Source: Rhodopirellula sp. (GTDB taxonomy: Bacteria > Planctomycetota > Planctomycetia > Pirellulales > Pirellulaceae). Taken from it: a DNA stretch of 39,123 nt. The stretch spans positions 144,292-183,414 of the forward strand of contig NZHC01000062.1 of the NCBI GenBank assembly GCA_002689655.1, written 5' to 3'. Positions within the stretch are counted from its first letter, which is position 1, and each line of letters opens with the position of its first letter. Of this stretch, positions 17,970 to 26,382 are shown in pieces. A program made the translations under genes and the position numbers. The notes below the pieces were generated by a model. The model worked only from the letters and a program-made list of their open reading frames with translations. It made no database searches and was not told the DNA's origin.

Positions 17970-18959
17970 ATGTCTACTTTGAATGATCTACAACTCGCCG
18001 ATCTGCTTGATGAAGTTGGCTCGGCGATCGAGCATAAGAGTCCAATCACAGGGTCTTTAGAGCGAGTTGCCGAACAGCAATACGGCAGGATCGCCAAGGT
18101 CGCCCGGAGGCTGCTAACGAGTTTACAGCAGGGGGCGAATCTGGAAGCAAGCTTTCAAAAACTGCGTCTCGCTGATGAGGGCCAAATCACTGCCGCAATC
18201 CGAGCCGCTGTTCAGACAGGCAATGCCGAGCTACTTTCCCGTTTTGCAGAAACGCTACGTTCGCGGCATGAAACCCAACACACGATCAAGTTGAACTGGT
18301 TTTACCCGGGCATCCTTACCGTGCTTGCCTACGTGCTGTTTGTGAAAAACCTAGCACCGCTCGTTCGCGACAATCAACTGTTAGTCACGCAGTGGCCCGA
18401 CGCCGTCGTCAGTGCCTCTGTCTGGATCGATAGATGGTGGTTTGTGCCCCCCTGCATTGCCACTGTCATTTTGGCTGCGGGCATTCTGCTGCTATCAAAG
18501 CGTCAGCGTTTGTCCACCGCGGTAAGCCACAGCTTATTTTACTCGACGCTCGCCTCGCAATTGGACAGCAACGTGCCTGAGAGCGAGGCGATTCACACAG
18601 CAGCACTGATGTCCGGAGACGTCGCGCTCCTACAAACCCCGAATGCAACATTCACGACCCCGCGTCTATTGCAATTAATGGGTTCCGAAGATGGATATTA
18701 TGAAATAACAACCCAAGGCGATAGCGACACAGGAGACACCGCAACCGGGTCATCGGGGGACACCGCACTCATCACCATGCACAGACGAGCACACTTACGT
18801 CAACTGGCTTACACACATGAGAGGAAAGCACGGCGTCAAGAAAAACTGCTGACACAAATCCTACCTCAAGTGGTCAGCTTTTCCTTGGGCTTTATCTTCA
18901 TTTTTTCAACGGCATACCTTTTCATCGCGCCGATTTACGGTCAGATCATCCAATGGTAA
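17970..18959 (+). CDS. GspF-like inner-membrane platform protein (1 of 3)
   Basis: The 329-aa protein resembles the T2SS/type IV pilus F family. A cytoplasmic helical domain (residues ~1-105, with GNAELLSRFAETLRSR in the position of the family's G-x-L-x3-L segment) precedes a TM helix (ILTVLAYVLFV). A second TM helix (IATVILAAGILLL), a second, degenerate helical domain and a last TM helix (VVSFSLGFIFIFSTAYLF) follow. Such proteins hold the pilin-extruding base and contact an assembly ATPase. A Gly/Asp/Thr-rich insert (GDSDTGDTATGSSGDT) interrupts the second domain. It overlaps the next gene by 7 nt, so the two are likely co-translated. No ATPase gene is adjacent. Confidence 0.75.
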   Translation: MSTLNDLQLADLLDEVGSAIEHKSPITGSLERVAEQQYGRIAKVARRLLTSLQQGANLEASFQKLRLADEGQITAAIRAAVQTGNAELLSRFAETLRSRHETQHTIKLNWFYPGILTVLAYVLFVKNLAPLVRDNQLLVTQWPDAVVSASVWIDRWWFVPPCIATVILAAGILLLSKRQRLSTAVSHSLFYSTLASQLDSNVPESEAIHTAALMSGDVALLQTPNATFTTPRLLQLMGSEDGYYEITTQGDSDTGDTATGSSGDTALITMHRRAHLRQLAYTHERKARRQEKLLTQILPQVVSFSLGFIFIFSTAYLFIAPIYGQIIQW

Positions 18960-19756
18960 GGACAAAACAAACCGATCCGATCAGCGAGCAGCTTTTGTCA
19001 ACGTCTGACCCAGACGCGTCCGCTTTGATCAGATGGGTGGAATACTGTGCACAGCGAGATGCGATGCTGCACCGAGCCACCAGCTGTGCACTTGCAAGTT
19101 GGCTGCTCGTTTTCTCGGTTGCAACACTCTGCACACTCATGGCTTGGCACTTCCAAGCTTCAACAATCGGAGTGAAGGAGTTAATCAACGATGGATACGG
19201 CGGGCCCGATGTATCGTCAGGCAATGCACCGCATCTGATGTCCATCCTGATCACCATTTGTGTTCTCTGCGTGCTCCTGCCGTTCGCCTGGAGAAAGAAC
19301 TGCGTCCCGGTTTTTAGAAGACTGCGAAACGATATCGATTGGACAACTACCGGCAATGCCATGGGCCAACTGGTTCCGCTTGGCATTCCATACCCAACAG
19401 CGTTTCGATTTACAGCCAGTAGCCTCCATTGCGAATCCCAACGCAAGTGGCTTGAAAAGGCTGCCCAGAGCGTCGAGTCCGGCCAACCGGCCATTGCAAC
19501 TTCGTACTCGAACCATCCTGACACCACAGTCCTGCACACCGTCATGTCACATCCAGATTCAATGGCAAAATCTGATTGGGAAGCAGTAGCCGAACACTAT
19601 GCATCGACTGCCAGACGTACGTTGAGTCTGCTGCTGGCTGCCATACCTGTGGCAGCCACACTGTTCGCCGGCCTGATCCTTTGGCTCTCAATCACATCGA
19701 CATTTGGAGACTTCTACCACACCCTCAGCAGCAGCATTCAGCAATTCGGATACTAG
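18953..19756 (+). CDS. GspF-like membrane protein (2 of 3)
   Basis: The 267-aa protein has a TM helix near residues 47-65 and another near 95-110 (ITICVLCVLLPFAW). A helical domain with GQLVPLGIPYPTAFRF and WLEKAAQSVESGQPA, the latter like the second F-domain repeat, follows. A final TM helix is LLLAAIPVAATLFAGLILWL. It looks like a shortened or highly diverged GspF paralogue. It starts at ATG 18953, inside the end of the previous gene, and is followed by the next gene after 3 nt. Confidence 0.65.
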   Translation: MVRTKQTDPISEQLLSTSDPDASALIRWVEYCAQRDAMLHRATSCALASWLLVFSVATLCTLMAWHFQASTIGVKELINDGYGGPDVSSGNAPHLMSILITICVLCVLLPFAWRKNCVPVFRRLRNDIDWTTTGNAMGQLVPLGIPYPTAFRFTASSLHCESQRKWLEKAAQSVESGQPAIATSYSNHPDTTVLHTVMSHPDSMAKSDWEAVAEHYASTARRTLSLLLAAIPVAATLFAGLILWLSITSTFGDFYHTLSSSIQQFGY

Positions 19757-19759
19757 CGA

Positions 19760-20908
19760 ATGAAACTAAGCTCCCGACTATCGTCAGCTGGCAGAATGGG
19801 TCTCGCGGTGCTGCGTAATGCCCTTTTGTTGCTCGCTGCTTTGTGGCTCATTACCACCTTCAACTTGCTCGGATTAATGCTCTGCATTTTTCTAATGTTG
19901 TTCTATGGGCATCTTTTCGCCGAAAGACGCCGCAATTACTCGAAGAACTTCAACTCAGCATTACGAACCACCATCCAAATCAACGGTCACATCAAGGGAA
20001 CGGCCGAGGCATTTTCTAAATCAGGCCCTCTTCGCCGAAAATGCGAGAAGTTTGCAGGTCGCCTGACAGCCGGTGAGGAACCACTCGCTGCTGCCGTTAC
20101 TTCCGCTCTGCCACTGGAACTAGAAACTGCAATAGCACTGAGTTTGCCGGACGCGAAACCACAGTCGGAATCAAAACCAGCATCCGCAAACGAGGTTGCG
20201 CGTCGCAATACGAACCGCCTTTCCATAGCCAGCCAGCTGTTCTACCTCATCATCATCTGCTGCGTCCTGATATTGGCCTCAATTTTCCATGAAACTTTTA
20301 TCGAACCGACGCTGAGAAGTCATCTCACCGAGATGCAACCCAAGAACGACAATCCGGCACAGATTTGGGCGGTTCCTTTGTTGAGCATAACTGCATTGGT
20401 CGTTGCCAGCTCCGCCATCGGCTTTTACCTTGTCGCTATCCTTGGCCTAATACCGCAAATCCTCGCCTTCAGATGGGTCCCGCTACTTCCGGTTGCGGCG
20501 GCCCGCAAGGCAGCAATTTTGACGGGAATCGCAACAACCATCGAGAATCGATTTTCATTAAAGGGTTTATGCGAAATTGGAGCACAAATATACCACGGCC
20601 GAACACGTAGACAATTTCTCAAAGCGTTACGAGAAATCGACAGCGGATACGCCGACCCCGACGTCCTCTGCCGAGCAGACTGGATAAGCGCAGCGGACCA
20701 AGCCTGGCTTCAAGAAGCGACACCCACCAGGCAGGCCGAAATCTTACGCAACATCAGTCGCCAAAACATCCGTCACGCAGATGCGAACCTGAATTGGATC
20801 ATGGCAATTGCGTTTCCGGCGGCGATCCTTTGCCTCGCAACCGCTGCCACACCATTCGCAATATCATTTTTTTCCCGGCTCTCCAGTTTGGTCACCGACT
20901 ATTTGTAA
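19760..20908 (+). CDS. GspF-like membrane protein (3 of 3)
   Basis: The 382-aa protein has a hydrophobic N-terminus (LLLLAALWLITTFNLLGLML), a first short helical domain, a central TM pair (LFYLIIICCVLILASIF and LLSITALVVASSAIGFYLVAI), a second helical domain with AAILTGIATTIENRFSLKG, and a C-terminal TM helix (AFPAAILCLATAATPFAI). The layout again resembles the F family. It starts 3 nt after the preceding stop, so all three membrane proteins form one unit. A gap of 121 nt separates it from the first prepilin gene. Confidence 0.65.
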   Translation: MKLSSRLSSAGRMGLAVLRNALLLLAALWLITTFNLLGLMLCIFLMLFYGHLFAERRRNYSKNFNSALRTTIQINGHIKGTAEAFSKSGPLRRKCEKFAGRLTAGEEPLAAAVTSALPLELETAIALSLPDAKPQSESKPASANEVARRNTNRLSIASQLFYLIIICCVLILASIFHETFIEPTLRSHLTEMQPKNDNPAQIWAVPLLSITALVVASSAIGFYLVAILGLIPQILAFRWVPLLPVAAARKAAILTGIATTIENRFSLKGLCEIGAQIYHGRTRRQFLKALREIDSGYADPDVLCRADWISAADQAWLQEATPTRQAEILRNISRQNIRHADANLNWIMAIAFPAAILCLATAATPFAISFFSRLSSLVTDYL

Positions 20909-21029
20909 CCCCGCTCTGTCAATCTAGAAGAGATCCAAATTATTTCGTGGACCATAATCCAGTACGCATAACAAATAACCCACTACCGCGACTGGCTGAT
21001 GCAAGCTCGTTGCCCAAAAGACAAGTCAA

Positions 21030-21518
21030 ATGCAATCCCGACAAATCCAGAAACGACTGAGAAAGGGCAGCCTGATCATTGAGTGCGTGATTGCATCGGC
21101 GATCTTGGGAAGCTGCTCCATCGCACTTCTACAGTGGAGACAGACAGGAAATCAGCTTAGACGCCAGGCCAACACACAGACCGCAGCAGTTCTTATGGCA
21201 GACAACGCGGCAGCAAGGCTGAACCAAACGACAATCGACAACGCCGCCACGCTTGCAACCCGCGTTGCAAACGAGCTTGCGGCACAACAGGGTCTCGGCG
21301 TCGCTATCCGCACCCGTGAATTCAAGCGCAGCCAACAAAAAAGAGCCGATGTGCGCGGGATTCATTTCCAAATCACAGTCAGCCAAGGCAACATTCCGCT
21401 CACCGTCAAACATACCTGGAAGCTGTTCACGCCCGACACGCTGCCCTTGGGGGGCGAGGTTCCCTCGGGGACAACCCCTTCAGCATCTGAGAAACAGGAG
21501 GGACCGACGAATGAATGA
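21030..21518 (+). CDS. Prepilin-like (pseudopilin) protein 1
   Basis: The 162-aa protein has a class III prepilin signal: a basic leader (MQSRQIQKRLRKG), then cleavage before SLIIE with Glu at +5, then a hydrophobic helix (CVIASAILGSCSIALLQW). The rest is a short globular domain ending in an acidic, Pro/Gly/Thr-rich tail. It would be processed by a prepilin peptidase not encoded in this window. Its stop overlaps the next gene by 8 nt. Confidence 0.8.
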   Translation: MQSRQIQKRLRKGSLIIECVIASAILGSCSIALLQWRQTGNQLRRQANTQTAAVLMADNAAARLNQTTIDNAATLATRVANELAAQQGLGVAIRTREFKRSQQKRADVRGIHFQITVSQGNIPLTVKHTWKLFTPDTLPLGGEVPSGTTPSASEKQEGPTNE

Positions 21519-22083
21519 GCACGTTTCCGTACCCAGCCATACTCGTCTAGCAGGTGCTGCTTCCTCATTATCCTTCACCACCACGGCTCCCTATCAGGCC
21601 AAAAGATCGTGTGCCTCATTAAAAGCTGCGGGCTATACACTAATCGAAACAATGGTGACCCTGTCTCTTCTAAGTACATTGGCGTTTGCCAGTGTTGCTA
21701 TCCTTAACTCGCTGACTAAAGATAGTATTGAATCTGCACATGACAGGCAAAGCCGCCGTGATATCCACCGGATAGCGAATTCTCTGCGAGAAGATTCGAC
21801 GAGGACTTCCAGCCTGAAAGCCGGGAAGCTTGCCTGGCCCGTCACACTGCCACACGAAAAGTCTCAAACAGTCTACGACTGGAATGAATCTGAAAACAGC
21901 CTCATCCGCACCGAAACCGCGGGGAATTCCACCCTTCGCCTCGAGCGTTTTTTGCTACCGAAAGGCTCAATGCCAGAGATGACTGCTGAATCATCCAGGC
22001 TTACCTTCAGAGTCAACTTGCCGGGACCGGACAATTCGTGGATCATCGAAGGCAACCTGAAAGACGGAGCAGTGAAACCATGA
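21511..22083 (+). CDS. Prepilin-like (pseudopilin) protein 2
   Basis: The 190-aa protein has a long leader of about 40 residues and then the prepilin motif AAG-YTLIETMVTLSLLSTLAF with Glu at +5. The C-terminal part is beta-rich (TLRLERFLLP, RLTFRVNLPG). I chose ATG 21511 because AGGAGG lies ~9-14 nt upstream; the frame runs 86 codons further back through the previous gene but without pilin features. It overlaps pseudopilin 1 by 8 nt and the next gene by ATGA. Confidence 0.8.
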   Translation: MNEHVSVPSHTRLAGAASSLSFTTTAPYQAKRSCASLKAAGYTLIETMVTLSLLSTLAFASVAILNSLTKDSIESAHDRQSRRDIHRIANSLREDSTRTSSLKAGKLAWPVTLPHEKSQTVYDWNESENSLIRTETAGNSTLRLERFLLPKGSMPEMTAESSRLTFRVNLPGPDNSWIIEGNLKDGAVKP

Positions 22084-22481
22084 AGATTGAAGAAACCCCC
22101 TCCCCAAGCAACAAATCACTCTCAGCCTTGGCGATGAGATCTGCAGGGCTGCAGGCTTCCAACCGGAAAGGCGCCGCATTTCTACTCCTGATTTTTGTAA
22201 CGGCGGTCGTTGTTATGGCATTCACCCAAACAGCACTCCGCGGGATTATCAGCGAACGAAGTTCAGAACGGCAGCATGAGTCCAAAAGACAACTTGAGAC
22301 GGCAATTGAGTGCAGCCGCGTTGCCAGCGGTGGCGGAAGCTTCAACAAAATTACCCTGCCATTAAATCCGGAGTCTGATGAGCGGATCGAAGTCATCCGT
22401 GAAGGTGATACGATCACCGCCAGGTGGATGCTCGGCAACGAAGAACGTGACTCATTGACGCGAACGGAGCCTCGAACATGA
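22080..22481 (+). CDS. Small pilus-associated membrane protein (PilX/GspK-like N-terminus)
   Basis: The 133-aa protein starts at ATG 22080 within an ATGA overlap. A ~35-residue leader ends in SNRKG, followed by the helix AAFLLLIFVTAVVVMAFTQT. There is no Glu at +5, as in some minor pseudopilins (GspK/PilX style). The remainder is small and charged. Its identity rests on the position between two prepilin genes and the G-hydrophobic pattern; the exact family is not recognised. Confidence 0.65.
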   Translation: MKIEETPSPSNKSLSALAMRSAGLQASNRKGAAFLLLIFVTAVVVMAFTQTALRGIISERSSERQHESKRQLETAIECSRVASGGGSFNKITLPLNPESDERIEVIREGDTITARWMLGNEERDSLTRTEPRT

Positions 22482-23545
22482 AATCATCGACACACGCGGG
22501 CACCCCAATTGGAACAGACAAAATGAAACGCTTCTCAGCCGAACCATCTACAACTCGCGCCGCATTCACGCTGGTGGAACTACTGGTCGTGATTGCCATT
22601 ATCGGAGTCTTGGTCGGCATGATGTCGCCTGCACTGCAAAGCATGCGTGAATTGGCAAGACGCAGTAACTGCCAGCAGAATCTGGTACAGATTTCGCTGG
22701 CGTTGTCCTCGTACAACTTGACCAATGGACACTACCCCATCGGAACCCAGGCGAAGGTCGGCCCAATTGCCAGCGAGCCCAAGGGATTCCACCACAATTG
22801 GGCTGCGGCAATTCTTCCCATGCTCGATTCCAAAGTCATTTACGATGCGATCGACCAGAGCGTAAGCGTCTACGCAAGCCAGAACGAAAAAGTCAGAGAA
22901 CTGCGTATCCCAACCTACATCTGCCCATCAGCCACGCAGATCCGCCATAACGCCACCTGCTACTCGGGTGTCACCGGATCCACTGAAACTCCCATCGACA
23001 CCAACAACAACGGTACTTTTATCTTGAATCGCAAGATGACCGACAGCGACATCACCGATGGCTTAGGCTACACATTGTTCATTGGTGAAATGCTTTCACC
23101 GGTGAGCGAAGATCTGGGTTGGATGAGCGGAACCCGTTCCAGCCTCAGAGACGCCGGCCACCCGATCAATTCCGGACTCGCTCGCATCCGCGGACGACAA
23201 GCCGACTCGGCCCCGCTTGCCCTCAATTACGTAGGTGGATTCGAAAGCGACCATCCCAACGGTGCTCATCTGCTGCTCGGAAGTGGTGAGTATATGTTCC
23301 GCAGCAATTCAATGGATCTGGTTGTACTTCAACAAATGGCGAATCGCTCCGACGGCGAACTCCCCGCAGCGTGGCAAAACCGTCGCTCAGAAGTGTTGGA
23401 TCAACCCCAGAACCCGTCACTCGAAGCAAACGGGACCGAAGCGAATGACGATGGATCCGACACAGGTAAAACCGAACAAGATAAGAACAAGGTCCCGCCC
23501 ACCAAAGTCGATCAATCGAAATCCACCAGCAGCACATCCAAATGA
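22478..23545 (+). CDS. DUF1559-style prepilin with acidic/Lys tail
   Basis: The 355-aa protein has the planctomycete H-x9-DG prepilin layout: leader, A-FTLVELLVVIAIIGVLVGMM, LARRSNCQQNL, ITDGLGYTLFIGE, and near the end DHPNGAHLLLGSGEYMF. In that last motif the usual DG is SG, so the signature is altered. Cleavage would be after Ala rather than Gly. A ~60-residue Asn/Asp/Lys/Ser-rich tail follows (SKSTSSTSK at the end). It overlaps the preceding gene by ATGA and ends the operon. Confidence 0.85.
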   Translation: MKSSTHAGTPIGTDKMKRFSAEPSTTRAAFTLVELLVVIAIIGVLVGMMSPALQSMRELARRSNCQQNLVQISLALSSYNLTNGHYPIGTQAKVGPIASEPKGFHHNWAAAILPMLDSKVIYDAIDQSVSVYASQNEKVRELRIPTYICPSATQIRHNATCYSGVTGSTETPIDTNNNGTFILNRKMTDSDITDGLGYTLFIGEMLSPVSEDLGWMSGTRSSLRDAGHPINSGLARIRGRQADSAPLALNYVGGFESDHPNGAHLLLGSGEYMFRSNSMDLVVLQQMANRSDGELPAAWQNRRSEVLDQPQNPSLEANGTEANDDGSDTGKTEQDKNKVPPTKVDQSKSTSSTSK

Positions 23546-23918
23546 GTTCACAGAAGTCGCGAACACGGCAGCGGTGGGCTTTCAGTGAGCAACCGGAAGT
23601 GATCAACAGGAACGAGGAAGGCAGACTGGAATCATTTGGCTAATCCACCGCGATAGGCTGGCACCGCAAGAACCATACCGTGATACCGAAGAGATCTGCT
23701 CTCTCACTGCATTGATCGACGTGCATGAACGATGCTCAGCCAGTAGAAGCACCTTGGCTTCGCGGTCACTGAGCAGATGAAAACGTCTGGCTCAAAGCCA
23801 CTCATGAGATCGCACGGTAAGGAAGCACTTGCCTCTGGAAAGGTCATGTGCAAAACGAACATCGCAAGCGAATGACCAACAACACGACCCGATGCCCTCG
23901 TTAAAGTGACTGAAGGCC
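23546..23918. other. Gap after the pseudopilus operon
   Basis: This 373-bp gap contains no recognisable gene, tRNA or clear terminator. Inverted segments are short and lack a T-run. It lies between convergent units (pilin operon plus, DUF2892 gene minus). Confidence 0.5.
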
Positions 23919-24104
23919 TTATTTCCTGCCAAAGTATCGAAAGATTACTGCAAAACCACAGTAACCCGTCCAGCCAGAGAACATCAGACTAGCCGCCATG
24001 AACACCACCAGCCAAACAAAGGCTGGATGGCAAATCAAGGCAAGCAACGCCGATGCAAACAGGATGGTACCGTTACAAACCAGCGCGAGTTTTGTAGCTA
24101 ACAT
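23919..24104 (-). CDS. DUF2892-type small membrane protein
   Basis: The 61-aa protein fits the DUF2892 / YgaP-like membrane domain: a first helix (LVCNGTILFASALLALI), HPAFVWLVVFMAASLMFSGW as the second, then the TGYC turn and a short basic tail (IFRYFGRK). Members usually read TGfCP; here TGYCG. The strong GGAGG six bases before the ATG (24115-24111) supports translation. Function is unknown; in other bacteria the domain is often linked to rhodanese or sulfur handling, but nothing here shows that. Confidence 0.75.
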   Translation of the reverse strand: MLATKLALVCNGTILFASALLALICHPAFVWLVVFMAASLMFSGWTGYCGFAVIFRYFGRK

Positions 24105-24254
24105 GAACCGCCTCCAAAAGCATCAGGGCTGTCGGTAACATGGTCGCTGGAACACTGCCTAGACACGAGTCAAAAAGGCATCAGCAGCATGAGCGGCCAG
24201 CGAGCTGAAAACATTTCCTTGGCTTTTAGGGGCCACCTTTCTTCCAGCTTAATA

Positions 24255-24305
24255 CTACCCAGCTATCGACTAACCCTACCAACTACCCAGCTATCGACTA
24301 ACCCT
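24255..24305. repeat. 28-bp tandem duplication overlapping the aroA stop
   Basis: A 28-bp unit starting CTACCCAGCTATCGACTAA occupies 24255-24282 and is repeated for 23 bp at 24283-24305. The second copy includes the aroA stop codon (24298-24300). It is downstream of aroA on the minus strand. The remaining DNA between 24105 and 24254 shows no gene. Confidence 0.85.
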
Positions 24306-25782
24306 CACTGGCCAGCCATTGATGCGGCCGGCCTATCAACGACTCAAGATCGGAGAAAAACTCGGGGTAGGTTTTGCCAGTACAAGCGGGATTCATGATT
24401 CGAACTCCGGGTATTCGCAAACCAGCCAAAGACAAACTCATCGCCATGCGATGGTCATGATAGGTTTCCAGAACCACCTTGCGATTCGCGAACGACTCCT
24501 GATTTTCATCTCTAGGATAGATCGTCAGGCCATCCTCATGCTCTTCCACGTGCGCGGTAAGTTTTCGCAACTCCCGCGCCAGATCCCCAATTCGATCGGT
24601 CTCTTTGAACCGGTTGTGCGCAACCCCGCGAACACGGGTTGGACTGCTCGCAAACAAAGCCACAACTGCTAACGTCTGCACTGTGTCGCTGATCTCATTC
24701 ATGTCGACATCGACCCCTTTCAGGGGGCGTCCGTGCACGCAGATGGAGTGACCGTCATGTTGAATCTGACAGCCCATTTTCTGGAGTACCTCGCAAAACC
24801 CAACATCACCCTGCATTGCTGCGCGGCTCAAGCCTTCGACAGTTACTTTTCCGCCAGTGATCGCAGCGGCTGCCCAGAAATAGCTCGCTGCAGAGGCATC
24901 AGGCTCAATCTCGTAGCATGTTGCCGAGTAACCACCGCCCTCGACATCCACGACCAGCGAGTGACCGGTCGGCAAACCTTCATCCCGCAGACTGAGCGAG
25001 GCCCCGAAGCTGCGCATAACGTTGGCAGTCATGTCGACATACGGCCGTGACACCAATTCTCCGGATACAAGAATCTCCATAGAATGCCGCTTGACCGATG
25101 AACTGTCGTGGTCAACCCCCGCGTTATTCCCAACCTGACCAACCAGTGGTGCTGCCATCATCAAACCGCTCAGGTACTGGCTACTGACGGCTCCGCCGAC
25201 CTCAAGGTTCTTCCCTTTCCAGCCATGACAACGGATCTCGACCGGCGGGCAGCCGCGTGGGCTGATCGCTTCGATGCTCCCATCAGTCACCGCTTGCAAA
25301 GCGTCAACCAAGTCACCAATCGGCCGCTGATGCATGCGTTCTACGCCAGAAAGGCGATATTGCCCTCCGGCGGCTGACAAAGCTGCCGCAAGAAAGCGGA
25401 CGGTTGTACCACTGTTGGCGACGTAAAGCTCTTGCATCTTGCCTGCATCGTCAGCCCGCCCCGATGCCTGCCGTACAGATGCCTGCCGTACAGATGCCTG
25501 GCGTACCGCCCCTTGCCCGTCAACAACAAGCGTCCTTCCACCATCGGAAATGGCAATCACTACCCCGATTGATCGCAGAGCATCAATCATCACCTTTGTG
25601 TCTTCGCTTTCCAAAGCACCGGTGAGCTCGGAGCGCCCATCAGCAAACGCTGCACAAATCAAAGCGCGGTTCGTCAGGCTTTTACTGCCAGGCGGGCGAA
25701 TGACACCTTCAACTGGCCCGCCTGGGGCAACTTCCACTGACGCAGGTAAACGAGAAGTCACATCAGAATCAGAATCAGGCAT
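24298..25782 (-). CDS. aroA: 3-phosphoshikimate 1-carboxyvinyltransferase (EPSP synthase)
   Basis: AroA joins shikimate-3-phosphate and PEP in chorismate synthesis. The 494-aa protein carries PGSKSLTNRAL (31-41), NSGTTVRFL, SSQYLSGLMMAAPL, DVDMNEISD, HNRFKETDRI and YHDHRMAMS, so the active site is intact. Family members are usually ~430 aa; part of the excess is a repeat-encoded insertion near residues 92-110 (VRQAS repeated, 25463-25507) just before the LYVANSGTT segment. The ATG at 25782 gives a short N-terminal extension. The stop lies in a tandem duplication. Confidence 0.97.
   Translation of the reverse strand: MPDSDSDVTSRLPASVEVAPGGPVEGVIRPPGSKSLTNRALICAAFADGRSELTGALESEDTKVMIDALRSIGVVIAISDGGRTLVVDGQGAVRQASVRQASVRQASGRADDAGKMQELYVANSGTTVRFLAAALSAAGGQYRLSGVERMHQRPIGDLVDALQAVTDGSIEAISPRGCPPVEIRCHGWKGKNLEVGGAVSSQYLSGLMMAAPLVGQVGNNAGVDHDSSSVKRHSMEILVSGELVSRPYVDMTANVMRSFGASLSLRDEGLPTGHSLVVDVEGGGYSATCYEIEPDASAASYFWAAAAITGGKVTVEGLSRAAMQGDVGFCEVLQKMGCQIQHDGHSICVHGRPLKGVDVDMNEISDTVQTLAVVALFASSPTRVRGVAHNRFKETDRIGDLARELRKLTAHVEEHEDGLTIYPRDENQESFANRKVVLETYHDHRMAMSLSLAGLRIPGVRIMNPACTGKTYPEFFSDLESLIGRPHQWLASEG
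25463..25507. repeat. 15-bp in-frame tandem repeat inside aroA
   Basis: GATGCCTGCCGTACA is present twice exactly (25463-25477, 25478-25492) and once with two changes (25493-25507). On the coding strand it adds the pentapeptide A-S-V-R-Q, then A-S-G. It lies in a loop region not conserved in AroA. Confidence 0.9.
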
Positions 25783-25823
25783 CAGTTAAACGCAGGTTGC
25801 AATAAAAATTTCTAAGCTGCCTT

Positions 25824-26114
25824 CTAGACAGCAACGGTTGGATCTTGTTCTGGGGTCTCATTCTGACCGGGAATCAGCAAACTGCAAACAATCAATGCCC
25901 CCAAACTCATCGTGTGCACAATCCAGATCTCGTGACACGTGATCACAGTTCGTAACGTTACCAAAGTGAGCACTACCAAAATAGCAAAGAATTGCTTCTC
26001 TGCACGCCGTGCGGCAGCACCACGACTCAGCTTGGCGTACATCAGAGCGATACTGCCAATCAATGGAAAGATGATAGCGTCCAAAAGACTGGTAATCTGG
26101 GTAAGGTCAAGCAC
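25824..26114 (-). CDS. Small membrane protein of unknown function
   Basis: The 96-aa protein has a GTG start at 26114 with GGAG ~9 nt upstream. Three hydrophobic stretches are visible: AIIFPLIGSIALMYAKL, FFAILVVLTLVTLRTVIT and TMSLGALIVCSLLI, with a basic loop (RGAAARRAEK) after the first. The tail is acidic. I do not recognise the family. It ends 41 nt before aroA on the same strand and could be co-transcribed with it. Confidence 0.65.
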   Translation of the reverse strand: MLDLTQITSLLDAIIFPLIGSIALMYAKLSRGAAARRAEKQFFAILVVLTLVTLRTVITCHEIWIVHTMSLGALIVCSLLIPGQNETPEQDPTVAV

Positions 26115-26382
26115 CAGTAAAAACTCCGTTCTAAACCGGAAAAAAAGCCGACAAGATTTGCATTAGCAGCAGGTCACTCTGCCTTCACTTATTCTGTTTT
26201 GGCAGGACGCCCCGGTTGAACGATAGGCCGACTTGAGGAGATTTTGAAAAAAACCACAAAAACGGAGTTTGTTTCACGCTAGACCGCCACCGGTAAGATG
26301 CGTCATACTCGAAAAACTGGGTGGGCATTGCGAAACCCTGAGTAACATGCCCATGAGTGCATCTGCGTAAATGGAGAAAGCA

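Noticed and set aside
17632-17982. 116-codon plus-strand frame overlapping the start of the first GspF-like gene
   Set aside because: Pro/Ser/Arg/Asn-rich translation without domain or signal, and it overlaps the better-supported gene.
26121-26270. Inverted repeat AAACTCCGTT / AACGGAGTTT
   Set aside because: Ten bases 130 bp apart in AT-rich DNA; could be chance and no mobile gene lies between.
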